Shown in pieces: positions 44,775 to 55,846 of a stretch of 64,000 nt of DNA. A model generated the notes under the pieces. That model saw only the letters and a list, made by a program, of their open reading frames with translations, ran no database searches and was not told where the DNA came from. How positions within the stretch are numbered: position 1 is the stretch's first letter; each line of letters opens with the position of its first letter. The DNA is taken from assembly GCA_008330645.1 (NCBI GenBank), contig VLTN01000001.1:310001-374000 (forward strand), read 5' to 3'. The DNA comes from Cafeteria roenbergensis. Lineage: Eukaryota; Sar; Bigyra; Bicosoecida; Cafeteriaceae. The position numbers and the translations under genes are program-made.

Positions 44775-47700
44775 ATGGCGACGGAGGCCGCAGACGCGAA
44801 CCCAAGCCCGCCTGCGAGCTTAGATTGGTCTGCTGCCGGGCTCAAGGCACTGCGCTGTACCGATGAGGAAGCTGCAGCACTGACCGCGCTTGTGCGGTTC
44901 ACTGCCACCGGCGCTCCCCCTGACGCCCCGCGTGACGCTGAGACTTGGGGCGAGATTCCGGTGTGCCAGCTTGAGCGTCTGGATCGTGCCCTGTCGAGGC
45001 ACTCTCGAAAAACCGAGACCGCAGCCATGTCGGCTGTCAGCGCAGGATTTGCGTTCGCAATTCGCTCATGCTCCGCCTCTGCGGCCAGCGGAGGAGACGC
45101 TGCGACGTCGCGCGTGGCTGCCGCATGCAAGCGCGTGGTGGACATAGCCGCGTTTGGGATTCGAACGCTGGGCTCAGACGGCAGGAGCGCCGTTGCATTT
45201 CGGAAAGAAGTATCTCGCTCGACCGGGGAGTGGGCCAAGCGACAGCGCACGACCAAGGACCCGCTGCCCGATGACATCGGGGCCCGCCGAATCGCACGAA
45301 CGGCCCTTCTCGCGCTGGAAATCGCTGCGGCGCAGGACAGGGGCGTTGTCGGCCAAGTCATCGCCACGCCCTGGGGCGAGTGCGCGGGCAGGCTGCTGTC
45401 GGCGGTGGCAGAGGCCACTCGCGCCGCCTCGCCACCTGGGAGCCGACATCAGGACGCACCGCAAGACGGCAGCGACGGCACCGCTGCCGTCACCACCGCC
45501 ACAGGAAGGCCCGTGGTTGCTGTCGGGGGCGACGACCAATCTGAAGACTGGGCGGGAATCTCCCCGCCCCCCACGATCGTGGCTTGGGTGTGGCGAGTCA
45601 CTGCCGCCAACGACTGGTCGTGGACGTCGGTGCCTGACACCTCTGACCCTGTTCAGGCGGCGACCTCTGCCGCTCTCGAGGAGGCAGCCCGTGAGCTCTC
45701 GGGCGGGTGGATCCAGTGGCTGGTCGCCTCGGCAGAGCCCACTGATGCTGCAGATGCGATCATCGCCATTCGCGCTGCGGTCCTGCCTGGCGCGTCGGCA
45801 GAGCTGCAGCCAAGCCCTGTGAGCGGCACTGCAGCCTGTCCCGAGCCCATCGCGGCGAGTCTGCTTGCCAAGTATCACCCGTGGATCGCGGCGTCTCGCG
45901 CGGAGGCATTTGTGGGCACGCTCGCGTCGGTGGACCGCTATAGGCTCCTCCCGAGGGCGGCCTCCGCCTTATGGGCTGGTCGGCCGCAGGCAGCGGCGCT
46001 GGTGGTGGGCAGAGCGGCGCTTGCTCTGGCCCGGGCCGCAGCGGGAGGCAATCGAGCGCTGTTGATGTCCGCATCCAGCAGGGGCGAGCAGGCGGGCAGC
46101 GAGGCTAGGGACGGCGGCGTCCGGCCTGGCCAGGCCAGCTGCTGCGCAGATTCACGCGACACGGCCGAGGAGCTGCTGCGGGGGGAGACGGAGCTTGAAG
46201 TGAGAGGACGGGTAGAGCTATTGGCAGGAGCTGCTTCGTTGCTCTCGGCCTCTGCACAAGCCGTGTGGAATCTGGCCGTTGCGGCAGCCGCTTGCCAAGA
46301 TGCTGCCGGGGCCGCCGCAGGCGCTGCTGGCACGCCGGCGGCGGGCGGCCCAGCGGCGTGCAGGCCCGGCGAGGAGCGCCCCGAGGGGGGTATGTCCGCC
46401 ATGACAGCGGTTCTCAGGGCAGCGGCAGAGGCTGCGCCTCCGACGTCAGTGGCTGCGAGCGGTGCGGGAAGCGCCAGCCTGCTGTATGAGCCGAAGCTTG
46501 GTCCTGGCGGCAGCAGCGACAGCATCCGCACCCCGGGCGCTGGCGCTGGAAGCGGGCGACATGTTGTGTGCAGCGGCGCCGGTGGGGAGTTCGCTGACGA
46601 CCCTGCTCTGGGCCAGGGCGAGCAGCTGTACGACGGGAGCACGCGAACTCCCGTTTGGCGGCCGGCCATGGCTTCCTTGGGCATCAGGGTATCGGCCGCG
46701 GCGGCAGCGCGGGCCGTCATGCCCTCTCAGACGGAGCGTGGGTCTACTCCCGCCGCCAGGTCGACGCATGGGGGGGCGCCAGCCGCTGTCGACGCGCCGC
46801 ACTCTGGTGCCGCCGCTGGACCCTTTGCGGCTTCGGGCGGGAGGGATGGGGTTGGCGAAGCTGCTGGCCCCGGCACCGCGGCTGTGGGAGGGATCGATGT
46901 CTCCCCGCTGCCGTGGGTGGATCCAACGGTGGCGGTCCCGTTCAACCCCCGCCCGCCTGACAGTCAGGAAGGCATTGAGCGCGAGTGGACGCTGCTAATG
47001 ACGGCACTGGGCTCAGTCAAGCTGTGGCGCGCGTTCGACGCCACGGCGGACGCTGTCTCACTGTTGGGGTCGCCCGCAAGCCTGGTCGACACCGACCCCG
47101 GTGGCACGCTCAAGCGCCCGCAGCACCAGAGCGCGCGCCGCCCGCCCCGCGCACAGGGAGCAGACCACGAGGAGCAAGGTGGAGGAACACCTTCCCGTGT
47201 CGCTGACGGAGACGGCGTCCGCCGTGGCGCTGGTGCCGGTGCCGGCGCCGGTTCTGGTGATGGGTCCGAGTCTGGAGATGGCAGAGGCGGCGACGGGGGC
47301 GCCCTAACAGCCCCGCTCCGCACTGGCGCCGCCACGCCGGGTGGCGGGGTCACAGGCAGAGCAGAGAAGCCGAGCACTTCCGACTCGTTGCTTCGGCTCG
47401 CGGAGCGCGCTGGCGTGCTGGACGGGAGCGGCGCGCCCAAGTGCGAGGCGGGCACCGAGCCCGTGATTGGCACAGGCGAGGAAAGGCTGCCGCACATTAC
47501 GCTGGCAACGACTGCCCAGGTGGTGCGGGGGCCTCCGGCGTCGGCCGTGGGGACCAAATTTGAGCGCACTGGCGAACGGCGTGCGCTGGCCCGCAAGTCC
47601 TTGCTTGAGGCACTGGCTGCGACCAGCGCGCAGCCGCCGGAGGCCCTCAACGGCGGCCAAGGCCCGGAAAGGCAAGGCATGCCGCCCATTTGGCGCGCCG

Positions 47701-50588
47701 GGGAGCCGGACTGGGCGCTGTGCTTGGCGCAGGCAGGCACCGTTCTGTCCCTCCAGCGGCTCGTGTGCAAGGAGGCTGCGGCCCGCGGAAACTGGCCCGT
47801 CGCGTTCGCCATTGCGCGCTGCCTGGACGTGAGTCGAGCACTCCCAGCCAATCCAGGGGATGCCCAGCCAGCGCTGCCGGCGGACCCTTCGCTGAGCGAA
47901 GGCGGATTGCGTGCAGCCCTGAAGGCGCATCCCGCCGGGAAGCTTGCGGCCGCAGCCAGTGCAACGGGCAGTGCGGTCGGAACCTGGGGACTGACGCTGG
48001 CGCACGGCGAAGGGGAGGCTGCAGCTTGCCGGCCGTCTGTCGTGGCCTTTGCTGACGGGCGAGTCGTGGAGTCTGCGGTCGTCCCTGCCACCCTCGTCAA
48101 GACGTCGGGCAGTCTTGCCGCCGCGCTGGAGTCAATCCTCGCCGAGGCAAGGGCTCTACCTGACGGAGAGCCGATGCTCCTCGCGATTGACGTCGAGTGG
48201 AGGCCGTCTGGCCAGTTCGACAGCGTGCTCCCGGCAAGCGTCAAGGCCGCCCGCGGGACGGGCGGGGAGTCTGGCCTGCACCCGTGGCACCCGACCAGGG
48301 TGTCCTGGCCCGCTTCCACGCTGCAACTGGCCACGCTTGGGCGCTCGTGGGTTGTGGACCTGCTCGCGCTGCACGCAGAAGCAGTGGCGGGGGCTGATGG
48401 AGCCCTCCCGCCGCCGTGGCACGTCCCGTCCGGGGACTTGTCCCGGGCAGTTGAGGCTCTCAGCGCCGTCATGGCTGACCCGTCAGTGGTGAAGGTCGGC
48501 TGGGGTCTCTCAGGCGACTTGGCCAAAGTGGCTGCCAGCCACTGCTTCTTGCTCCGGCCGCTGCATGTCGTGGAGCCGATTCTTGACCTTCGCGACGCGT
48601 TGGGCACGCTAGCCCGGGCAGCCGGCGAGGCCGCCCCTGCCGAGCTGTGCGCCGCCGCGGACGCCAGCGGCCTGAGCAACGCGGTTCGCGAGGTGCTGGG
48701 GGGCCGGCTCTCCAAGAAGGAGCAGACCTCGGACTGGCAGCGCAGAGAGCTCAGCGTCGCGCAGATTCGCTACGCGGCCATCGACGCGCTGGCGACAGCG
48801 CACCTCGCGGCGGGGTCCATTGCACTTGGGGGGCAGGCGCTGGACATGACTGGCTGGCACTTGCTGCCGGGTGCCGACGTGACGGGCGGCTCAAGCGAGC
48901 TGGCTGCCGGCGCTGGTCGAGCTCCGTCGCTCTCCCTTGTGTCTTCGTCGACCCTCTCTGCCAAGGATGTGGGCTCTGCCGCTCCCTCCTTCGCCTATGC
49001 TTGGAGGCACGCGTGGCCGGACCTGGCAACCAAGGTGGGTTCGGAAGCACCACTCTCTGCCACGGACCCCGCAGAGTTCCTGCGGGAGTGTGCCGCCTCG
49101 CTCTCTCCACCTGGAAAGAGCCAACTGTCGGAAGATCCAAATCCGGATCTTGCTCTCCAATGGGCCAAAGGACTTTACCAGCCTCTGGGCGCTAGCCGGT
49201 TGAAGCTCGCGGACGCAGCCACCACGGCGAGTCTCGGCACCGCCCGGGTAGGCGCTGCTGCCCCTACCAGCGGTGCTGCCGCTGGTGGGGACGGATCGCA
49301 TGCACGGGCATCAACCATCGGCGGCCGTGATCAACGGCATGTGATGGCTGCCCTTGTTGCGGCCGGGCTGCCGTCGAGCCGTGTCATCGACGCGCCGGAC
49401 ACGCATCGGGCCGAGGACGCCGCGGCAAGCATAGGCGTGCCACACGGCGCAATCATCAAGTCGCTCGGCATCGTTGTCGCTGGGAGGCCCGCGCTGGCCC
49501 TCGTGCCCGGAGGCGCTCGTATGGACTACAAGGCCGTGGGTGCGGCGATTGCTGCGGAGCAGGCTGCCAGGGCCGCCGCCGTTGCTGCCGCAGCCAGCAG
49601 CGCGACGGAGGGGATTGCGGGGAAGAAGCCAGGCAAGCACGTGCGCACCAGTGCGCGGGCGCGAATGGCCCGGGCAGAGGAGTGCGTGCCGCTGTTTGGG
49701 TTTTCCCCGGGCGCATTCCCGCCTCTGGGGCTCAAGTGCTCTGAAGCTGGTGCTGGCTCGCTCGTCGTTGTCATGGACTCTGCGGTGCTCCATGCCGGCG
49801 TCCCTGCAAGCTCTCTCTCAACGGAGGCCAAGGCGGCCCTTGGAGTGGCTCTGCCGCCGGATGACTCCCCCGTCGTCTTTGCTGGTGGCGGGACGGTGCA
49901 CCATGTGCTCTGTTTGACTCCCGACGAGTTGAAGGCCGCATCTGGGGCCGTTGTTGCATCCTTTTGCAAAACCCGAGAAAGGGCTTCGGCTGCTGCTGCG
50001 CCCACGGGGCAAGTTGCCTGCGCCCCTGACGGGCCGGCGGCTGAAACCCCTGCGTTCGACCCTGATTCGTTCCACCCCGACCCTCGGTGGTTGTGCCTCC
50101 TATTCCCCCGTCCTCGCTTTCTTGTTGACAGCAGCCTCGGGCGGCTTGTGCGCTGGCTGAGGGTGGTGGGCATCGATACCCTCGAGCGCACGCGGGAGGA
50201 GAGTGTGGGCGCAGCCATGGCGCATGCGGCTTCCACAGGACGGCTGTTCGTGACGCGCGATCACAAGCTCGCCTCCCGCAAGGGGTCACGGTCACTGCTG
50301 ATGATTTTACAGAACACCACTGGTGGCCAATTCGAAGAGATCACGGCTCACTGCGGCCTCACCTGCTCCGTTGACGACTTGATGTCGAGGTGCTCCAAAT
50401 GCAACGGCCGGGGCTACCGAGTTCTGTCGCGGGATCGCGTACTTGCGCGTGGAGGGTTGGGCATCCACCCCAAAGTGCTCTCCTCGGTCGCAACGTACTT
50501 TCAGTGCCTGTCGTGCGAGGCCGTGTACTGGGCTGGCCCCAAGTTCGACTCGACGCGCGCACACTTTGCCGGACTCGTTGTCCACTGA
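44775..50588 (+). CDS. Mut7/EXD3-like 3'-5' exonuclease fused to YbaK-like and Mut7-C domains
   Basis: A 1937-residue protein in one exon; the start at 44775 (MATEAADANP) is preferred and 44730 is possible. The first 1100 residues are Ala/Gly-rich with dispersed helical segments and no recognised domain. A DEDDy exonuclease follows at about 1133-1345: LAIDVEW supplies the first Asp and Glu, VGWGLSGDLAKV the second Asp, and IRYAAIDALATAHL the Tyr and last Asp. A YbaK/ProX-like deacylase fold lies at about 1519-1728 (VMAALVAAGL, GAIIKSLGIVVAGRPAL). The C-terminal Mut7-C domain at about 1770-1930 is a PIN-like nuclease (RFLVDSSLGRLVRWLRVVGI, LFVTRDHKLAS). It ends in a zinc ribbon (CSKCNGRGY and FQCLSCEAVYW). 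Nematode mut-7 acts in small-RNA silencing. The role here could be RNA trimming or quality control; the YbaK-like part suggests a link to tRNA. Confidence 0.85.
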   Translation: MATEAADANPSPPASLDWSAAGLKALRCTDEEAAALTALVRFTATGAPPDAPRDAETWGEIPVCQLERLDRALSRHSRKTETAAMSAVSAGFAFAIRSCSASAASGGDAATSRVAAACKRVVDIAAFGIRTLGSDGRSAVAFRKEVSRSTGEWAKRQRTTKDPLPDDIGARRIARTALLALEIAAAQDRGVVGQVIATPWGECAGRLLSAVAEATRAASPPGSRHQDAPQDGSDGTAAVTTATGRPVVAVGGDDQSEDWAGISPPPTIVAWVWRVTAANDWSWTSVPDTSDPVQAATSAALEEAARELSGGWIQWLVASAEPTDAADAIIAIRAAVLPGASAELQPSPVSGTAACPEPIAASLLAKYHPWIAASRAEAFVGTLASVDRYRLLPRAASALWAGRPQAAALVVGRAALALARAAAGGNRALLMSASSRGEQAGSEARDGGVRPGQASCCADSRDTAEELLRGETELEVRGRVELLAGAASLLSASAQAVWNLAVAAAACQDAAGAAAGAAGTPAAGGPAACRPGEERPEGGMSAMTAVLRAAAEAAPPTSVAASGAGSASLLYEPKLGPGGSSDSIRTPGAGAGSGRHVVCSGAGGEFADDPALGQGEQLYDGSTRTPVWRPAMASLGIRVSAAAAARAVMPSQTERGSTPAARSTHGGAPAAVDAPHSGAAAGPFAASGGRDGVGEAAGPGTAAVGGIDVSPLPWVDPTVAVPFNPRPPDSQEGIEREWTLLMTALGSVKLWRAFDATADAVSLLGSPASLVDTDPGGTLKRPQHQSARRPPRAQGADHEEQGGGTPSRVADGDGVRRGAGAGAGAGSGDGSESGDGRGGDGGALTAPLRTGAATPGGGVTGRAEKPSTSDSLLRLAERAGVLDGSGAPKCEAGTEPVIGTGEERLPHITLATTAQVVRGPPASAVGTKFERTGERRALARKSLLEALAATSAQPPEALNGGQGPERQGMPPIWRAGEPDWALCLAQAGTVLSLQRLVCKEAAARGNWPVAFAIARCLDVSRALPANPGDAQPALPADPSLSEGGLRAALKAHPAGKLAAAASATGSAVGTWGLTLAHGEGEAAACRPSVVAFADGRVVESAVVPATLVKTSGSLAAALESILAEARALPDGEPMLLAIDVEWRPSGQFDSVLPASVKAARGTGGESGLHPWHPTRVSWPASTLQLATLGRSWVVDLLALHAEAVAGADGALPPPWHVPSGDLSRAVEALSAVMADPSVVKVGWGLSGDLAKVAASHCFLLRPLHVVEPILDLRDALGTLARAAGEAAPAELCAAADASGLSNAVREVLGGRLSKKEQTSDWQRRELSVAQIRYAAIDALATAHLAAGSIALGGQALDMTGWHLLPGADVTGGSSELAAGAGRAPSLSLVSSSTLSAKDVGSAAPSFAYAWRHAWPDLATKVGSEAPLSATDPAEFLRECAASLSPPGKSQLSEDPNPDLALQWAKGLYQPLGASRLKLADAATTASLGTARVGAAAPTSGAAAGGDGSHARASTIGGRDQRHVMAALVAAGLPSSRVIDAPDTHRAEDAAASIGVPHGAIIKSLGIVVAGRPALALVPGGARMDYKAVGAAIAAEQAARAAAVAAAASSATEGIAGKKPGKHVRTSARARMARAEECVPLFGFSPGAFPPLGLKCSEAGAGSLVVVMDSAVLHAGVPASSLSTEAKAALGVALPPDDSPVVFAGGGTVHHVLCLTPDELKAASGAVVASFCKTRERASAAAAPTGQVACAPDGPAAETPAFDPDSFHPDPRWLCLLFPRPRFLVDSSLGRLVRWLRVVGIDTLERTREESVGAAMAHAASTGRLFVTRDHKLASRKGSRSLLMILQNTTGGQFEEITAHCGLTCSVDDLMSRCSKCNGRGYRVLSRDRVLARGGLGIHPKVLSSVATYFQCLSCEAVYWAGPKFDSTRAHFAGLVVH

Positions 50589-50723
50589 GAGCCGACGCCA
50601 GAGTGTGTGTGACTCTGCACATGCTGCACACCGCTAGAAGCAGCCCATTGCCCTGAATACGGAACATCACGCAATCCACCCTGGAAACACCGGCGTTTCA
50701 ACTGGCCAGCGCCACTCGCACGT

Positions 50724-53700
50724 TCACCACACGGGCAAGTCGTCGTGGAATGTGCGGCCGCTGAGCGTCGGCTTGATATGGCCTGCTCGGATCACGAAGT
50801 CTCCGAAGTGCTCGCCGTCGAGCCTCTCCCGGGCAAACTGCCGCAGCAGCGGAGCGAGCACCTCCAGAATCTCTGCTTCGTCGATCCCATCGCGGTAGAG
50901 CTTGTTCAGCCTTTGCCCAAAGAATCCGCCGCCAAGGTAGAGATTGTAGCGGCCCGGGCTCTTGCCGACGAGTGCCACTTCCGCCACGAAAGGGCGAGAG
51001 CAGCCGTTCGGGCAGCCACTGCTGCGAATCACGATCTCCTCGGAGCGGAGGCCACACTCGTCGATCACGTCTTCAATCTTTGTGATCAAGGACGGCAGGT
51101 ACCGCTCGGACTCTGCCATTGCCAGGGCGCACGCTGCGAAAGGGGCGAAGGGGAGGGGGGGGGGCAAAGGGGAGGGAAAAATGTGAAGAGGCACAGCAGC
51201 ACTCGCAAGCGCGAGCTACCCAGCCATCAGCCGTAGCCGGAATCCGCCACCCTGCTTGCCAAGACCAGCAATCGGAGACTTACTGGGCAAGGCCACGCAG
51301 GCGACAGAGTTGAGGCGCAGGCCAGAGAAGCCCGAAGTGCTCAGTCCGTGGTCGGCCAGGACCGCGTCAATGGCGCTCCGCATCGATGGCAGGACGTTGG
51401 AAACCACCACGTTCTGGTTCGCCGTGAGGACAAACTTGAGGGACGGGTGCATCGACGCGACCTTGCGCAGCGCCGTCTTGGCTCGGCACCCCGGGTCGTC
51501 TCTGACCCTACCGTTCTGGATGAACAACGTCAAATGCATCTTTCCGTCCTCCCCAGCAGCCCATCCGAAGGCATCCCCACGCGTGGTGAACTCGAACGCA
51601 CGAGGCTCCTGCAGGCGGAACCCGAGTCGGGATTCGACTTCGTTGCGATACCAGCTGATGCCACGGTCGTCGATGGTGTACTTGAGCCTGGCATGCTTCC
51701 GGTTGACGCGGTCGCCGAAGTCGCGCTGCACGGTCGCGCAGTGCTCGGCGACGGCATTGACCTGGTCCGGCGTGCAGAAGCCAAGAAGCTCCCCAAGGCG
51801 AGGGAATGTCTTGGTATTTCCATGAGTCATCCCCATGCCGCCGCCAACGATGATGTTGAAGCCCACGAGGCGCCCGCCCTGCCGCCGTTCAGCAGCCGAC
51901 GGCTCTGCGTAGAGAACACGCCCAGTGTGTGCCCCCCGGTCTGCGCCAGGCGCCCGCGAGGCCAGGCCGTCCTCGATGTCGGCGCTACTCGTGGAAGGCA
52001 GGTGCTCTCCTTCCTTCGACTCGACGGCCGACGAGCTGCGCACTCCTTCGCCAGCAGAAGCAGCAGCAGCAGCAGCAGCAGACGTGGCCTCCGGCTCGTC
52101 GTCGTGCTCCACGATGGCCACAAAGTTCAGGCAATGAGCGTAGACGTCGACGTCGTTCACGGGCGGCACAGCGAAGGAGATCTTGAACTTCCGCGGCAGG
52201 TACGTCGGGCCGTAGATGGGCTCAGACTCGGGAGAAGCACTCATGGCTCCACCGGCCACGAGCTTGCGATCCAAAAACACCTCATGGTAGGCGCGGCTGC
52301 CCGCGTGCGGCTTGAGATGAGCAGACACGGAGTCCGCAATTGCCACGACTTGGGTATGGACCGACGAGAGCTGCGGCAAGGCCGACACCATGACGTTGCG
52401 GTTGACGTCCCCGCAAGCAGCAATGGTGTCCATGAGCCGAGCGTTGATCGCCTTGATTGTGGCCTTCAGCTTGGACTTGATGACGCCGTGCAGCTGGAAG
52501 GCCTGCCTCGTGGTCAGCTTGAAGGTGCCGTTGCCGTGAGTGTCCGAGAGTCGGTCGAAAGCCAGCCACTGGTCGGCGGACACCACACCCCCTGGCATGC
52601 GGGCACGGACCATGAAGGAATACGCTGGCTCCAGCCCGGCCTTCCGGCGTGCCGTGCGAAGGTCGCGATCGTCCTGCATGTAGATGCCGCTGAACTTTGT
52701 CAGCTTTGTGTCCTCAAACGGAATGGCACCCGTCGTTGGGTCGACCAGTGACGTGGCAAGCGTGCCCCGCAGGAAGTTGCTTCCGCGCTTGATGTCCTCG
52801 TCGCTACGGTGGACTGGCTCGGCACTGGCGAGTTCCCCGTCCCCGTCATGCGACTCGAGGTCCGAAGCTCTGGCAACTCCCAGGCCTGCCCAAAGCTGCG
52901 GCACCCAGTCCTTGAGAGCCTCCTCGAACCCGTCATCGTCTTGCTCGTCGCACAGGCAAAGGCTTGCGAGGTGGGACACGCCAAGGGCCGAAAGCCGCGC
53001 AAACACGTCCTTGGCAGCCTTGTTGTAGTACACAGCCTGGTCAGGCCGTGGCCAGTAGTGGCTATCTCCGAGACCAACCACGCCGACCTGGAGGCCGTCG
53101 AGCATGGGCTGGTCAGTGGACATGAGGCGGGCAACAAACTCCTTCGAGTTGAGCGGCTGCTCGCCTTGCCCAGCAGTGGAGACCACGAAAAGCAGGCGCT
53201 GGGCCTCGACCAGCCGAGTGGGATCCACATCGTCGGCAGGCTTGATATCCACGTCAAAGCCTCGACGGGCCGCCTCGTCGCCAAGCCGCTTAGCCACCCC
53301 CGCCGCGTTGCCGCCGTCCGACCCGTACAGCACGAGCAGCTGCTCCTTAGCCTCGCCGCCTGGTCCTCCCACGGCAGAGGCAAGGCGCTTGAACGAGCCG
53401 AGCAGCCGCTTCTCTGCCGTGTCGTGGGCACTCACAGCTACAGCTGGCATCCCGGATGCGGCAGCGTCAAACTCTGGGGATGCCGCGGCCAGCAGACTGA
53501 GGTGGTTCTGCCTGCTGACGAAGGCCTCCAAGTCCCGGAGCACACAGGGCGAGTCAACGGCCAGGGCAGGGGACAGCCCGGCGGCGGCTCGTGGCGCGCT
53601 GGTTGCCGACTCTGCGGCGGCCGCCGCAGCAGACGCAGCCGGTGGCGGGGAAGCCGAGAGCTTTGTGCCCAGCTCCGAGTCCAGGCTCGGGTTCCAGCGG

Positions 53701-54782
53701 TAGAGCGGCCACGCCCCAGAGTCAACTGCAGCAGTAGCGACTGCAACATCGACCGCTGCGCTCTCCTCAGGATGCGCGGTCAGCGATTCCGCGGACGCTG
53801 CCTCGGGCGCGGCGCGCGGATCCAGCACGAGCACGAGAGCCGGACCATTGAAACTTGCTGCTTCGTCGAGCGCACGTTGCAGCTGAACGCCCCCGTCTGC
53901 CGCCGGCGCGCACGACGCGACGAACGCGCTTCCGTGCTCCATCGTCCAGAGCCCGGCATCCTTCACACGCCGAAGCTCTGCAGCTGCGTCAGCAGCAACG
54001 TGCTTCAGGCCCACCGAAAGCGGAAGCGCCGCTGCAGACGTCGCAGATTCTGCCGACGAGTCTGCGTCGGAGCCTGCAGCGAAGGAGGCAGCTGCAGCGT
54101 GCAACACAGAGGGAGCTCCCGTCGCGAGGACGAACTTGACGTTCGCGGACGTCCGCAGCGCGTGGTGGAGACCCGAGAAGTCTTCGCCAACAGCGAAGGC
54201 ACGGGCATCAGCAATGACCCAGCGAGAGGCCGATGCGCCAAGGGCCACGGACTTCGCTCCAACGGAGGAAGCGGCCGCGAGCGCGGGCGGACCAGAAGCC
54301 AGGGTGTCCAACGCAGATTCAACGGAGGCATCTCCGGCACAGCCACGCGACACAGACGCCGCGGCCACAGCAGCGCCCGCGCTCTCGGCGATGCTGCCGA
54401 CGTCATCTGCCAACACTGCCCTGGCCCAGCGATCCAACAGCGCAGCGTTTTCGCGAGATAGCGACGACATCGCACCAGGTGCAGCCAAGCGGCTGGCTAC
54501 CGACCTGGAGAGCGCAATGTGGGCAATGTGCACGCCTAGTAGACCTTCGGCAGAAGCTTCCAGCGAGGCGGGTGACCCCTCAGTCGTGGCAAGCACAATT
54601 GCCCGGTGGCCACCGGCAGCGGCAGACGCAGCCCGAGCCATGTCCAGCTTGTGGGCTGCCACGCCAATCGACGCGAATTTGGTGGGAGTGGTGGGGCAGC
54701 TGTCCGCAGTGGCCGAGGGCGAAGAGGAGCTGGCTGCTTCAATTTGCGGAGTACGCGTCGCTTCTGACGCCACGGGGGTCAT
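50724..54782 (-). CDS. Met5-type sulfite reductase (beta subunit, flavodoxin-hemoprotein fusion), two exons
   Basis: A predicted 1302-residue enzyme that reduces sulfite to sulfide with siroheme and a 4Fe-4S cluster, for cysteine and methionine synthesis. Exon 1 is 54782-51284 and exon 2 is 51133-50724; a GTAAGT donor and TCGCAG acceptor recreate [21 protein letters not shown]. It matches yeast Met5 (1442 residues) from end to end. There is an N-terminal pyruvate-oxidoreductase-like region ending in [10 protein letters not shown] flavodoxin domain covers about 479-634 ([45 protein letters not shown]). Then come the two sulfite reductase repeats ([31 protein letters not shown]). Cluster ligands are the C-x5-C pair at the exon junction and [13 protein letters not shown] low-complexity Ala/Ser insertion of about 60 residues sits near 890-953. 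It should pair with a Met10-like flavoprotein subunit not seen here. Confidence 0.95.
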
Positions 54783-55679
54783 TTCCGCTGGTGACGTGTC
54801 CCGCCCGCCCTGCGCACCGTGGCAGCAACGAGTCGTGGCGGCGAGAGCAGAGGTTCCAGGATAGTGGCGCCGGAGCCCATGGGTGACACTCGCCGCGGAG
54901 GCGGTGCTGAGAGCTCGCCGGGCAGCGCGAGCAGCGAGTTGCAGGGCCGTGGTCTGCCCCAAAACGCGTCGCCATTGATTGACCCTCTCACTCGAGACAG
55001 CGCCTGGGCCAAGAGAACAGCGCCTGCCCCCAAGCCAGCACTGAGAAGGGCTGCCGTGGCGGACTTTGACGGTGGCCAAGCTGCCATGTCGACTCCGGGG
55101 ACGACGTGCAAGAGTGCCTCGGATCGCAGCCTCGCAGCGCCACTCGCTCGTGACGTCATCCGCGATCGGCGGCGCTGCGACCGTGGCGGAATCCGAATGA
55201 CGGGGCTTGAGCTTCAAGCCACGGCGGCTCCGCCCAAACGCCTGCTGTCACGGTGTCGTCACCTCCTCAAGAGTGCTCCATACCGCATTGAACGACGAGG
55301 AGGACAGCTTGCTTGTGGTGGTCGGCGGGGCAGAGGCACCAGTGAGCCAAGCCCTTGCAGCTGCGACGAGCCCCAGCGTGGCTGCGGGCATGAACCACGA
55401 CGGCGCTCCCACCAAGATCTGCTGCAAACAAGGGGCAGCCCCGTGCGCGAGGTGTGTGCAGCCGTCGCTGGAGCCAAAGAGAGCATGCAAGCGAGGCAAA
55501 TCGTTGTGGTGTGAAGGCCGTTGCGCACCGTTGTCAGAGGCCTGTGCAAACGCTGGTCTGAAAACACCACGAAAGCGTGATGAGCCTATGTCACTTTGAA
55601 TGAGGAGGCCCAGGCGATGAGGTCAGAGGCGCCCGGGACGCTCAGCAACACAACTGCAGTATGCGTCACCCGCAAGGCT
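54783..55679. other. Intergenic region with competing short frames, unresolved
   Basis: About 900 bases between the sulfite reductase start and the tRNA array. A minus-strand frame from an ATG at 55087 (MAAWPPSKSATAALLSAG) contains a hydrophobic helix and could be a short membrane protein or an upstream exon. It ends in a stop overlapping the sulfite reductase ATG. Other frames at 55248-55499 (-) and 55207-55599 (+) are equally protein-like. None has a recognised domain, so no gene is called. The sulfite reductase promoter should also lie here. Confidence 0.3.
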
Positions 55680-55846
55680 GGTCAGCGGGCCGCGTCGCGC
55701 GCATGCGTCGCGCAGATGCTCCGTGGCGAGAGCAGGAGCGTCGGTGCGGGCGGGCGTGCGTTGTGCGCGGCTGTATGTGTGTTTGTTGTTGTCGTCTGTG
55801 CTGTAGTTGTATGTGTGTTCACATTTTGACCAATTCCGTCATCTCA

